DNA from: an uncultured Coriobacteriaceae bacterium
Lineage (GTDB): Bacteria > Actinomycetota > Coriobacteriia > Coriobacteriales > Atopobiaceae
DNA: 64,000 nucleotides
Assembly (NCBI GenBank): GCA_902777325.1
Contig: CACYTH010000007.1
Span: forward strand, 1-64,000
Direction of reading: 5' to 3'
Part shown: piece after piece, positions 46,599 to 55,820 of the stretch
Position numbering within the stretch: the first letter of the stretch is position 1
How the letters are laid out: every line of letters begins with the position of its first letter
Position numbers and translations under genes: made by a program
Notes under the pieces: generated by a model
Told to the model about the DNA's origin: nothing
Seen by the model: the letters and a program-made list of their open reading frames with translations, nothing else
Database searches by the model: none

Positions 46599-48649
46599 TG
46601 GAACACCCCGCGAAGCGTCGCCTTCCACCTGTCGACCTTGTCCGTGTCGTCGAACCAGTACTCCTCGAGCGTCGGGACGATGTCGAAGTCCACCACCTCG
46701 CGGAGCCACTCGTCATCGCACGTCTCCCGCCCGCACAGGTGGCTGTGGCCGATCTCGAAACCCTTGCCGAGCGTCGGGTCTTGGCGTATCTCCGAGTTGA
46801 GCAGCTGGACCTGCTCCACGAGCTGGTTGAGCGTGTCGCTGTCGAGCCCCTCCTGGTAGGCCTGGAAGACCTCGCTGTCGAAGCCTGGCCTCATCTCGAA
46901 GAAGGCGAAGCGGCGCCTCAGCGCGTAGTCGATGAGCGCCAGGCTGCGGTCGGCCGTGTTCATCATGCCGATGATGTAGAGGTTCTCGGGCACCGAGAAC
47001 TCCTCGTCTCGATAGGCCAGCGTGAGCGGCACCCCACGGTAGGGCTTCTCGATGAGCATCATGAGCTCGCCGAGCACCTTCGAGAGGTTGCCTCGGTTGA
47101 TCTCGTCGATGATGAAGAAGTACTTGTTGCCCGGGTCAGCCTCGGCCTTCTTGCAGAAGCGGTAGAAGACGCCCTCTTTGAGAGCGAACCCCTCGCCGTC
47201 GGGCTTGTAGCCCATAATGAAGTCCTCGTAGGTGTAGCTCTGGTGGAACTGCACCATCTGGATGCGGGAGTCGTCCTTGCATCCCATGATCGACCAGGCC
47301 AGTCGCCTCGCACAGAAGGTCTTTCCAACGCCAGGCGCCCCCTGGAGGATGAGGTTGAGCTTGTTGGTGAGCACGCCGCGAAGCTGCTCGTAGCGCTCTT
47401 CGCTCATGTAGACCTCGCGCAGGAAGTCTGCCTTGGAGTAGGGCTCGGGGCAGTTGTCTTCGTCGGGCTCATCAACCTCTATGAGCGCCGCATCTTCCTC
47501 GTGCCCAACCATGTCGAGAATAGCTGCGTATTCGTCGGCGGTCAGTCGGAACAGACTGCCCTGCTGCTTCACCAGATACTCCATGTTGGCAAGGGCTGGG
47601 TTTCCTTGGATGTCAGAGAACGAAACCGGTTTGGTGAGGTCCTCAGTCTTCTCAAAATAGAGGTAGGTACCGTCCTGCTCTCTGGTGACTCGTCCGAGCG
47701 CGACGACTTGCCTCGTCGGAGACGACGCATAACCCACGATGGGATCGCCAGCCTTGGCATCGAGGAAGTTCTGGAAGATGCGCCGCTTGTGGCCATCATC
47801 GTTGTAGAGCGTGTAAGTGGTCTCTTCATCGCATCCTATGTCCGACCAGCTCCATATCGCAGGCGCAGCATTCAGCCACCAGTAACCGCACTCGTCTTCT
47901 GGCTCAGGTCCGGACTCAACTTCCCCGCCCTCTGGCTGAGGTATTCCATGACCTTTCTTCACCCAGTGCCACACGTAGTGGCCAAAGTCGACGACAAGCG
48001 TGTGAAGGGCCTCGTCATGGTCACAGTTCTCATCAAGCAGCGAGTCAAGAATGCCGCGAAGGTCGGGGTCAGCCGCTAAACGGTCCCGGATCTCACTATA
48101 TGTCGCCTCGTCATTGCGCACGTTTGAGGCGTATGCGCCCCTCTTGATGGGTCGCCCGGTCTTGAATTCCTGCCACAGCGTGCGCGCTATACCAAACTTG
48201 TAGATGTAATGCCTGGTCGGATACCGCAGCCACAGGTATGTGGTGATTGAGTTTTCGTCTTGGTAGTGGCTGTAGCTCTTGCCCTGGGACTCGTTCCAAT
48301 CCTTCGTCTCGTCGCGCCAGACGTCGCACTCCTTCTTGAAGGAGTCAATACGCTCCCACAGGTCCTTGCTCTCGTCGAAGAGATCGACGAGCATGGCTCT
48401 CACGCGATCTGGGTATTGCTCGGCAAAGCCCATGAGCATGCCTGCGGCAAACCTGTTGACGGTTGTCAGGAGGTTGCCGCAGTCCGCAAGGGAGGCTTCC
48501 AACGTCCCCCTCAGGTTCTCAGCATTGATATCAAAGTTGTCTTGGAAGGTCTTAACGGCCACCCATTTATAACGCTCCTCAGGCCAGAACCCAGGCAGGT
48601 CACGCTTGTACGCCTTAAGCCACTCACTAAACCGAGCATCATCAAACAC
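46595..48649 (-). CDS. mcrB: McrB-type AAA+ GTPase with EVE domain
   Basis: The 684-residue protein has a helical N-terminal region (1-250), then an EVE/PUA-like modified-base reader (about 255-400, YWWLNAAPAIWSWSDIG, NFLDAKAGDPIVGYASSPTRQVVALG). A McrB-class AAA+ domain follows: Walker A GAPGVGKT (437-444), DEINRGN (515-521), MNTADRS (563-569) and an arginine-rich YALRRRFAFFEM. EVE probably recognises modified DNA and the motor drives McrC cutting. It starts at ATG 48649, with a gene-free stretch upstream. Confidence 0.9.
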   Translation of the reverse strand: MFDDARFSEWLKAYKRDLPGFWPEERYKWVAVKTFQDNFDINAENLRGTLEASLADCGNLLTTVNRFAAGMLMGFAEQYPDRVRAMLVDLFDESKDLWERIDSFKKECDVWRDETKDWNESQGKSYSHYQDENSITTYLWLRYPTRHYIYKFGIARTLWQEFKTGRPIKRGAYASNVRNDEATYSEIRDRLAADPDLRGILDSLLDENCDHDEALHTLVVDFGHYVWHWVKKGHGIPQPEGGEVESGPEPEDECGYWWLNAAPAIWSWSDIGCDEETTYTLYNDDGHKRRIFQNFLDAKAGDPIVGYASSPTRQVVALGRVTREQDGTYLYFEKTEDLTKPVSFSDIQGNPALANMEYLVKQQGSLFRLTADEYAAILDMVGHEEDAALIEVDEPDEDNCPEPYSKADFLREVYMSEERYEQLRGVLTNKLNLILQGAPGVGKTFCARRLAWSIMGCKDDSRIQMVQFHQSYTYEDFIMGYKPDGEGFALKEGVFYRFCKKAEADPGNKYFFIIDEINRGNLSKVLGELMMLIEKPYRGVPLTLAYRDEEFSVPENLYIIGMMNTADRSLALIDYALRRRFAFFEMRPGFDSEVFQAYQEGLDSDTLNQLVEQVQLLNSEIRQDPTLGKGFEIGHSHLCGRETCDDEWLREVVDFDIVPTLEEYWFDDTDKVDRWKATLRGVFQ

Positions 48650-48942
48650 GGCCGCTCCTTAAAGTTGCGCAATAGATACGTAAGCCCAAACTATTGTCGC
48701 AGAATCGATTGAAGGTTCGACACCCATCCTGCCTAGCGGTCATTCGGCCAAGCCTGTGAAAGGTTGGGGCCGGTAGATTTCGACGATGCCAATTAGTCAG
48801 TTAAGGTCTCGCCTCGCCCACTCGGGTTTGCTGTTCACAGTCATCATCTATTGCAAGCATCATCGCGCATCCGGCTAGGCTCTATGCCACAAACCACATG
48901 CATCACCACCAATAGCCAAGGAGTTTTGCGCACGCCCGCGAG
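48650..48942. other. Gene-free stretch upstream of mcrB
   Basis: The 293 bp carry no convincing ORF. The stretch should hold the mcrBC promoter, though none of consensus quality was identified. Its left-pointing end (48900-48942) contains codons that continue the interrupted gene to its right. Confidence 0.4.
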
Positions 48943-49227
48943 CTACAGCTTGAAGTCGATGCGGTCGGACTCTCCCTGTGCCTTGAGCTCCGCAATCTCG
49001 CCGCGCAGCTGCTCGGCGGTCTCGGCGTTCTTGGCCGCCTCGGCAACCTGCGCCTCCAGGGATGCGATCTTCTCGTCGCGCTCTGCGATCTGCTTCTCGT
49101 AGTCGGGGGTCTCGCCGCCTACCTGCGACTGGCCCTGCTGCGTTTTCTGCTGCTCTTGGCCTTGCTGTTGCGACGTGTCCTGCGCGCCCTGCGTGGCTTC
49201 CTGGCCGCCATTGGTCTCACCGTCCAT
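48900..49227 (-). pseudogene. Truncated phage-scaffold-like coiled-coil gene
   Basis: An ATG at 49227 with AAAGGCGG upstream opens a 94-residue frame: a Gln/Gly-rich head, then a coiled coil (YEKQIAERDEKIASLEAQVA) and LRGEIAELKAQGESDRIDFKL. It ends at a TAG at 48943-48945. Reading through that TAG gives LAGVRKT in the same frame before similarity is lost. As I remember them, phage capsid scaffold-type proteins continue here with a short LAG-R-K block, so this looks like a decayed phage gene with a CAG-to-TAG stop and lost tail. It could instead be a real short protein. Confidence 0.5.
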
Positions 49228-49329
49228 GCTGTACCGCCTTTCGTTTCCTTGGGCGGCCACCAAGAAGGCAGCCCACCAACCTGCGATGAGGTTAGTGGGA
49301 TGTCACAAGCTGCAGAGTATCCGCTGGTT

Positions 49330-50229
49330 CTATGCGGGTGTTAATGCCTCGCCATCATCGGGGCTGTCGTTAATCCCTCCTGGCATGAGTCTCTCCCTGA
49401 ACTCACCAGCATCAATGGGAGTATATTGCCCGTCTTCGTAAAGCTTTCGTCCAAGTATCAGCTCTAGATTTGCAATTTGCATTGAGTCGAATAATTGAAT
49501 ATCGCCTTCGAGAATCCTGTTGACACCATCTATCAGCTCTTCGGACGACAGCCTATTTACTGCCTCTTGCCAGCCTAAATAGCCGCCGGCTATCCCTTCG
49601 TCAGAAATCTGGGCATTTGAAAGCTTCTTGATCCTTTCGGCAAGCATTGAGGCAAGAATCGCAACCTCTACGAGCGTCTTTTGCGCCTCCTCGCTACTCA
49701 TGTTCTCACGGTACCCCTCAAAGGCAGCGTCTAGCTCCGTTGAGATGTCCTTAGGATCGATCTGTAGGCTCGCTTCGGCGAGGCGAAGGGTTGTAGCGCG
49801 ATCAACTTGCTTGCTCTCAGGCTTCTTTCCAATACTCTTGAAGAAGCCAGCTATGCCGCCAAAGAAGCCTTTCACCCCTGGTACCGCAGTTGTTTCCCAC
49901 CAATACCGTACATGTGGAGAGGCCGCTGCAATCAAAGTTAGAAGCATGGCCGCTAAAGCCTCTCCGGCCAACTGAGCTAGTTCCTGCTGCTCGGGGGTCA
50001 GTTCGACTTCGCTGCGCTCGTAGTCGTCATAGGCGTAGTCGTAGTCGTATTGATCTCGCTCAGCGTATCTGTCCCGCAGCTCATCCTCGTCAACCTCTCG
50101 CATTTTTGCATGAGCCTTGAGGTTTCCGTCGTCATCGTAGAGAAGGCCTCGCTTGTAGTCTGGATCGTCGGCGGCATCAGCCATGTGCAAGTCGTCGTCG
50201 TATTCAACTTCAAACAGCTTCTTCGCCAT
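49330..50229 (-). CDS. Hypothetical protein with central hydrophobic region
   Basis: The 299-residue product has a Asp/Tyr-rich acidic head (residues 8-75, DQYDYDYAYDDYERSEVE). A hydrophobic helix near 85-102 (LAGEALAAMLLTLIAAASPHVRYWW) and a Gly/Phe/Lys amphipathic segment (VKGFFGGIAGFFKSIGKK) come next, then a helical C-terminal domain. No family was recognised. It lies 24 bp after the PD-(D/E)XK gene of the RM operon and may belong to it. ATG 50229 has GAAAGG. Confidence 0.6.
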   Translation of the reverse strand: MAKKLFEVEYDDDLHMADAADDPDYKRGLLYDDDGNLKAHAKMREVDEDELRDRYAERDQYDYDYAYDDYERSEVELTPEQQELAQLAGEALAAMLLTLIAAASPHVRYWWETTAVPGVKGFFGGIAGFFKSIGKKPESKQVDRATTLRLAEASLQIDPKDISTELDAAFEGYRENMSSEEAQKTLVEVAILASMLAERIKKLSNAQISDEGIAGGYLGWQEAVNRLSSEELIDGVNRILEGDIQLFDSMQIANLELILGRKLYEDGQYTPIDAGEFRERLMPGGINDSPDDGEALTPA

Positions 50230-50252
50230 GATTTAGCCTTTCGGGATTGGCG

Positions 50253-51479
50253 TTAGGCATGCAGGTCAAAGACCTGGACCGTGACGTGCATGATTCGCTC
50301 GTCGTCTTTATTCTGAATCTTGCAGTACCATTGCGCGTGCTTCGGGCGGCCTTCCTGCACCGAGACCTCGTCAAGTGCGCCCTGTATCGAATCGAGCACC
50401 GTTTCGAAGTTCTTTGCGTTCTTGTTGAAGACTATGACACTGACCTTCGTATCCCTCCACGTGGTGTATGAGAAAAGCTGATCGATTGCCGCGAGGAAAG
50501 CCTTCTTGCCATGCCAGATCTTGCATTCGGCGATGTAAGCGGCATGCCCCTCGAAGGGTACGTTGATGTCGGTCTTGCCCTTCTTGCGAAACGTTTCACC
50601 TGTCGTGTTCTCGTAATGAGTATTTAGGACCGATAGGATATGGTCGCGAAGCTGCTCCTCGCCAAAGCCCTCATACGAACCAGGGGCTTGTTCCATGATG
50701 GAGCAACAGCCGTCGATGATTTCGGTGATGTGCTCATAGTCGACATCGGCGATGCAATACGACGGGCTCTGTTCAGAGGGGCGAGGCATATTGAAAACGA
50801 GTCGCTTTCTAGGGAGAGCGAGGGGCTTTGCCATGGGCACATCCTTCACACGGCGAAGCGGGAGGTTGAGCCCCTGCCGTATGGAGGCGAATTTGTCGAG
50901 TTCGGCAATGCGCTTATCTACCGCTTGCTCGACCTGCTGCCGCAAGGAATCGTTGAACTGTTTGGCATCTGTTCTAATGTGTTCTGCAGCAGCTACGAAG
51001 GCGCCGATTTCTTGCTGAAAGTGCTCTCGGATTCCATCAGCGGTCGCTTCGCGTTGGGTCAGCTCATAGACGAGGACGAAATAGCCGATGCCGTCTTTGT
51101 TCGGCCTATCAAGCCTTTCAACTTCAAACGGCCGCAAGCTATGCGTCATCGGGGTTACTTTGAATAGCTCGGGGTCGCCAGTATATGGGACAGTGCATGT
51201 TGCCTTGAATCCTGCTACGTCAAAATATTTAGGTTCATAAGGGTCCATGCGAGACCAATGGTTGTATTCTTGCAGCGTCTTCTCGTCGAGCTCTAGCTGC
51301 ATATTCTCGGGATAGATGGTGAGACAATCGATCTCGTATTGCGAGATGAAATAGTCGATCCAGGCATCGCGGTCGGTCTTGTCCATCTTCTCGGCCGATA
51401 AAGATGCTATTTCTTGTCGCATCCTCGCATGGTGCGCCTTGAACACATCGACTGTCAGGTTTCCGGCGAAGCATTTCAT
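50253..51479 (-). CDS. Unknown protein with C-terminal PD-(D/E)XK nuclease-like domain
   Basis: The 408-residue protein has a C-terminal restriction-like core: an early Glu in GFGEEQLRDHIL (about 271-282), GKTDINV (Asp304), AAYIAECKIW (Glu318-Cys-Lys320), and the helix AIDQLFSYTTWRDTKVSVIVFN. The N-terminal part is helical with possible coiled coil near 150-200. It starts 10 bp after hsdR on the same strand. It may be an accessory nuclease or a regulator of the type I system. Confidence 0.75.
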   Translation of the reverse strand: MKCFAGNLTVDVFKAHHARMRQEIASLSAEKMDKTDRDAWIDYFISQYEIDCLTIYPENMQLELDEKTLQEYNHWSRMDPYEPKYFDVAGFKATCTVPYTGDPELFKVTPMTHSLRPFEVERLDRPNKDGIGYFVLVYELTQREATADGIREHFQQEIGAFVAAAEHIRTDAKQFNDSLRQQVEQAVDKRIAELDKFASIRQGLNLPLRRVKDVPMAKPLALPRKRLVFNMPRPSEQSPSYCIADVDYEHITEIIDGCCSIMEQAPGSYEGFGEEQLRDHILSVLNTHYENTTGETFRKKGKTDINVPFEGHAAYIAECKIWHGKKAFLAAIDQLFSYTTWRDTKVSVIVFNKNAKNFETVLDSIQGALDEVSVQEGRPKHAQWYCKIQNKDDERIMHVTVQVFDLHA

Positions 51480-51489
51480 GGCAACCAGC

Positions 51490-54400
51490 CTAATCCTCGT
51501 CCGAATTGCAGCGACGGTACACGATGGGCAGCAGGTCGTTGTCCATGATCCTCATGTAGGCGTCGGGGTTCTCGCTGAACTTCTCGTACATGTCGGCGCT
51601 GTCAGAGAGGATGGCCGCGAGCGCCCGCATCATCACGTCGCCGAAGATGGCACGCAGGTCGCCCATGCTGTTGGTGCGGGCCTTGGCCACGAACTCCTCG
51701 TCCTCGCAGATCTTGTCCGCGCACGCCTTGATGATCTTGTCCGCGTCGGTCCACTCGGCGCCAAAGACCTCGTTGAGGTGCTCGATGAGCACGCTCAGGC
51801 GCTCCTCTTCCTCCTCCTTGGCCACGCCCGCGTTGGCGCCTCCGTTGTGGAGCTCCTCGCTCTGCAGCTTGATGGCCTTCGTGCCCTTGTCCTCGATGCG
51901 CAGGTACTCCAGCTCCACCTTGTCGCGCAGGTCGGGCGTGCTGCCGGTGTCCAGGAAGAGCTTCTTCACCAGGAAGCCCGCGTAGACGAACAGCCTGTGC
52001 AGGCCCTCGTCGCCCAGGCTGATCATCTGCGTGATGAACGAGTACGAGCGCAGGAACTTGCGGAGTAGCGCCTTGAACTCGCGCTTGGGCGTGTCGTCCA
52101 GCGCGCACCAGCGGTCCACAGCAGGCTGAAGCCTCGGCTCTATCCGGCGCAGCGCCGCACCCGGGTCCGCCTCGTCGTAGTATGCCTCGGCCACTGCCTC
52201 GACCTCGCTTTGCTCCCAAACGTGGTAGCCCTCGAGTCGCACCTCGAGGTCGTAGATCACGTCAGGGTCGGTCGCGGCGTCTAGCTCGGTCGCCTCGTAG
52301 TAGTTGGCAAAGCTCGCGCGGATGGTGTCCCACGTGTTGGCGAAGTCCAGCACGAAGGTGCGCTTGCCGGGGATGGAGCACGTGCGGTTCAGGCGGCTGA
52401 GCGTCTGCACGGCCGCCACGCCGGTGAGCATCTTGTCCACGTACATGGCGCAGAGCTTGGGCTGGTCGAAGCCGGTCTGGAACTTGTTGGCGCACACGAT
52501 GATGCGTTTTTCGTCGGAGTCGAAGAGCTCGGCTGTCTGGGTCTCCGGCACGCCGTTCACCCTGGCCTCGGTGACCTCCTCGCCGTCCACGTCCAGCTTG
52601 CCGCTGAAGGCCACCATGATCTGGCAGGCGTACCTGTGCCGCTTGATGTAGTCGGCCATCGCCAGGTAGAGCCGGTAGGCCATCGGACGGCTCCAGGTGA
52701 CGACCATGGCCTTGGCCTTGCCGTCGAGCACGCCCTCCACGTCGTTCATGAAGTGCTCGACGATGATCTCGGCCTTCTTTCCCACCATGGCCGGGTTCCA
52801 GTCCACGATTCCCATGAGCGCGCGGTTGGCCTTGGCCTCCTTGTACTTGGGGTCGTCCTGGATCGTCTTCGCCAGCTTGAAGTACGTCTCGAAGCAGGTG
52901 TAGTTCTCCAGCACGTCGAGGATGAAGCCCTCCTCGATGGCCTGCCTCATGCTGTACAGGTGGAAGGGTCGCGGGACGAGCACACCATCCCTGTCGCGCT
53001 TGCACTTGTCGTCGCGCGTACCGAACACCTCGAGCGTCGCCGCCTTAGGGGTCGCCGTGAATGCGAAGAACGACAGGTTCCTGATGTGCCCCTGCGCCCT
53101 CATCTCCTTCGCCAGCTCGTCCTCGTCGTCCCAGGGCTCGTCGTTGTCCAGGTCCTGGTCCATGAGCGCCATCTTCATCTTGGCGTTGGCCTTGCCCGAC
53201 TGCGAGCTGTGCGCCTCGTCGATGATCACGGCGAACCTGCGGCCGGAGACCTTGGTCTCGGAGCAGATGTAGGGGAACTTCTGGATGGTCGAGGTGATAA
53301 TCTGTGCGCCGGAGTTGAGCGCCTCCCTCAGTCCCGCCGAGCCGTCCTCCTCGCTCACACGCACGACGACGCCCTTCTTATGCTCCACCGAGTCGATTGT
53401 CTCGGAAAGCTGGGCGTCGAGGTTGCGCCGGTCGGTGAGGATGACCACGGTGTCGAAGACCGGGTTGTCGCTTTCGTCGTGCAGGGACTGCAGGTGGTGA
53501 GCGAGCCACGCAATGGAGTTGGACTTGCCGCTGCCGGCCGAGTGCTGGACGAGGTAGCTCTGCCCCGCCCCCTTCTCGCGCGCGTCGGCCACGAGCTTGC
53601 GCACGGCGTCGAGCTGGTGGAAGCGCGGGAAGATGACCTTCCTCATGACGTGCTTGTCGGGGTCGTACTCCACGCGCACGAAGCGCTGGACGATGTCGAG
53701 CAGGCTGTCCGGCGCCAGGATCTCGCGGTACAGGTACTCCGTGCGGTAGCCGTGGGGGTTTGGCGGGTTGCCTGCGCCGCTCATGCCGTTGCCCCGGTTG
53801 AAGGGCAGGAAGTGCGACTTGCCGTTCGCGAGCCACGTGCACATCTGCACCGTCTCCGAGTCCAGCGCGAAGTGCACGAGCGTGCGGCGGTTCGGTTTGA
53901 ACAGCGGCTCCTTGGGGCTGCGGTCGGTCTTGTACTGCTTGACGGCGTGCTCGGTGCGCTGGCCTGAGAGGTTGTTCTTCAGCTCCATGGTCACGACGGG
54001 GATGCCATTGAGGAAGAGCGTCACGTCAACGGAGTTGTTGAGGTCGTCGGGCAGCGTGCCGTAGCGCAGCTGCCGCACCAGCTCGAAGCGGTTGGCGCGG
54101 TAGCGCTCCCACGCGTCGGGGTTCTTCTCGGTGGCAGGTCGGAAGAAGCAAAGCCTGAACTGCGCGCCCGGTGCCATCTTGATGCCGTGGCGCAGCACGT
54201 TGAGGACGCCGCCGCGCTCGTCGTGGGGTTCCAGTTCGGAGGCCAGGCGCTTGAGGAAGCGCTCCTGCGTATGCGACCCGTAGAGGCCCTCGATCTTCGC
54301 CCACTCCTCGGGCTGGGTCTCCCTGACGAACCCGACGAGCGAGTCGACTTTGAGGGCCAGCTTTCTGTCGTAGTCGCCCTGCGCCTCCGAGTTGCTCGCG

Positions 54401-54531
54401 AACGTGCGCCAGCCCGCCTTGCGCATCAGCGCCTCGACGTCGTCCTCGAATACCTTCTCCGTCGTCTTGTGCGCCTGCTTGTTCGCGTACTCAACCGATA
54501 CGCGCGGGTTCTGGTCGAAGTATTCCGTCAT
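51490..54531 (-). CDS. hsdR: Type I restriction enzyme R subunit
   Basis: The 1013-residue motor-nuclease shows the N-terminal RecB-type nuclease core VDVTLFLNGIPVVTMELKN (Asp169, Glu183-Leu-Lys185). SF2 helicase motifs follow: Walker A HSAGSGKSNS (332-337) and DEAH (438-441), then FTATPK and later helicase motifs (IIVCANKFQTGFDQP). A C-terminal helical HsdM/S-contact region ends it. It starts 3 bp after hsdS. The full enzyme translocates and cuts unmodified DNA. Confidence 0.95.
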   Translation of the reverse strand: MTEYFDQNPRVSVEYANKQAHKTTEKVFEDDVEALMRKAGWRTFASNSEAQGDYDRKLALKVDSLVGFVRETQPEEWAKIEGLYGSHTQERFLKRLASELEPHDERGGVLNVLRHGIKMAPGAQFRLCFFRPATEKNPDAWERYRANRFELVRQLRYGTLPDDLNNSVDVTLFLNGIPVVTMELKNNLSGQRTEHAVKQYKTDRSPKEPLFKPNRRTLVHFALDSETVQMCTWLANGKSHFLPFNRGNGMSGAGNPPNPHGYRTEYLYREILAPDSLLDIVQRFVRVEYDPDKHVMRKVIFPRFHQLDAVRKLVADAREKGAGQSYLVQHSAGSGKSNSIAWLAHHLQSLHDESDNPVFDTVVILTDRRNLDAQLSETIDSVEHKKGVVVRVSEEDGSAGLREALNSGAQIITSTIQKFPYICSETKVSGRRFAVIIDEAHSSQSGKANAKMKMALMDQDLDNDEPWDDEDELAKEMRAQGHIRNLSFFAFTATPKAATLEVFGTRDDKCKRDRDGVLVPRPFHLYSMRQAIEEGFILDVLENYTCFETYFKLAKTIQDDPKYKEAKANRALMGIVDWNPAMVGKKAEIIVEHFMNDVEGVLDGKAKAMVVTWSRPMAYRLYLAMADYIKRHRYACQIMVAFSGKLDVDGEEVTEARVNGVPETQTAELFDSDEKRIIVCANKFQTGFDQPKLCAMYVDKMLTGVAAVQTLSRLNRTCSIPGKRTFVLDFANTWDTIRASFANYYEATELDAATDPDVIYDLEVRLEGYHVWEQSEVEAVAEAYYDEADPGAALRRIEPRLQPAVDRWCALDDTPKREFKALLRKFLRSYSFITQMISLGDEGLHRLFVYAGFLVKKLFLDTGSTPDLRDKVELEYLRIEDKGTKAIKLQSEELHNGGANAGVAKEEEEERLSVLIEHLNEVFGAEWTDADKIIKACADKICEDEEFVAKARTNSMGDLRAIFGDVMMRALAAILSDSADMYEKFSENPDAYMRIMDNDLLPIVYRRCNSDED

Positions 54532-54534
54532 GAT

Positions 54535-55818
54535 CTAAACCCCTGGAACCTTGAACTTGCCGGTGACGGCCTCGGATATCAGCGACTTGCGATACTCCCT
54601 CAGCTTGTCTGCCATGGATTGCTTGGCATCGATAAGGGAGTCAATTTCGGCGGTCTTGGAGTCGAGATAGGCACCGATTGCAAACTGCTCTTTCCTAGGT
54701 GGCAGCGGCAATGGTACTTGTACGAAATTTGAATACCGCAGGTCTTGACCATCTCGTATATACGTACACGTTCTTTGCAATGACTCAATGTATTTCTGAG
54801 TCTTAAACAGGTATTTGTAATAAGTCGATTCAACCAAGCAACTCCCCTTAAGCACAATGTAGTGCCAAGTCACGCAGCCTGAAATCGAACTCAACTCCAA
54901 ACCGCCTTGGAAACTGCGAAGGCTTATTACGAAATCACCTGGTTCAACATGTTTCCAAGCATCAAGGTTCTTGTCAGCAGCTACCATTCGTTGATTTTCA
55001 AGTGCTATATATTGCGCCTGTGGGATGATTCCATACTTCTGTGAGGCTGCGCATTGCTCGTCATTAGGGTGTCGCAGTTCTTTACCTTCCGCAAATAGAG
55101 TTTTAGACGGATGCACAAGCCACCCCTCGGGTATCTCGCCAATCCACTCGACGCCGGAGTCCTTCAAGGGTGCATCGGGGTCGAGGCCCTTGGTCACGGC
55201 CTCGGAGATGACCGCCTTGCGGTACTCCCGCAGCAGCCCGACCTCCCGCTCGCAGTCCGCGACGAGCGCGTCAATCTCGGTGGTTCTAGCATCGAGATAG
55301 TTAGCAATGATTCCCTGTTCATGAATTGGCGGAATCTGGACTGCGAGATGTTCAAAATCGTGTCTCGATAAATATGTCTGAATCGTGCCCGATGATAGAT
55401 AGTTCAATCTCCTGTCCATCGAGATCATGAGATAGAAGAGAAAGTCTGAATCCAATTCATGTTCAGCTGGTACGCACCCGATAAATGTCTGGTTTGAGCA
55501 AAGAGGCCTTTTCACAATGGCGCAAACACCAAGGTTGCAAGAGCATGAACAAAGCACGGTGCCAATCGGATAGACTTTGAGATTCATCTCAGTAATGAGA
55601 CCATCACTTACGTTCTGTTCCGATTTCGAAGTTGCAATGTACTTGCCATCGAAGTCTTCGATTCTTATCCATGGAATATCCCCATCAAATCTTGTAGGCT
55701 TATCTCTCATGGGAACTATCATGGTGGAATGAGCACCCAGAGGGTGTACATCCCAATGCGAAGGTATCTCGCCAATCCACTCGACGCCAGAGTCCTTGTA
55801 AGCCTCGTACCGCTCCAT
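54535..55818 (-). CDS. hsdS: Type I restriction specificity subunit
   Basis: The 427-residue HsdS has two target-recognition halves. Each is introduced by a near-identical SGVEWIGEIP block (residues about 10-19 and 217-226) and ends in a conserved helix (DARTTEIDALV and DSKTAEIDSLI followed by LREYRK and ISEAVT). The DNA around the two SGVEWIGEIP blocks is a direct repeat of about 30 bp. It lies 2 bp after hsdM and is lower in GC within the recognition domains, as is usual for swapped segments. No second hsdS or recombinase was found nearby. Confidence 0.93.
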   Translation of the reverse strand: MERYEAYKDSGVEWIGEIPSHWDVHPLGAHSTMIVPMRDKPTRFDGDIPWIRIEDFDGKYIATSKSEQNVSDGLITEMNLKVYPIGTVLCSCSCNLGVCAIVKRPLCSNQTFIGCVPAEHELDSDFLFYLMISMDRRLNYLSSGTIQTYLSRHDFEHLAVQIPPIHEQGIIANYLDARTTEIDALVADCEREVGLLREYRKAVISEAVTKGLDPDAPLKDSGVEWIGEIPEGWLVHPSKTLFAEGKELRHPNDEQCAASQKYGIIPQAQYIALENQRMVAADKNLDAWKHVEPGDFVISLRSFQGGLELSSISGCVTWHYIVLKGSCLVESTYYKYLFKTQKYIESLQRTCTYIRDGQDLRYSNFVQVPLPLPPRKEQFAIGAYLDSKTAEIDSLIDAKQSMADKLREYRKSLISEAVTGKFKVPGV

Positions 55819-55820
55819 GG

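Noticed and set aside
48700-48750. Stretch with GGTTCGACACCC resembling the T-loop of a tRNA
   Set aside because: No matching acceptor, D or anticodon arms could be built around it; treated as chance, though a short att-type remnant is not excluded.
54535-55818. Phase-variable hsdS inversion system
   Set aside because: The internal repeats are direct, and no second hsdS copy or recombinase gene is present in the window.
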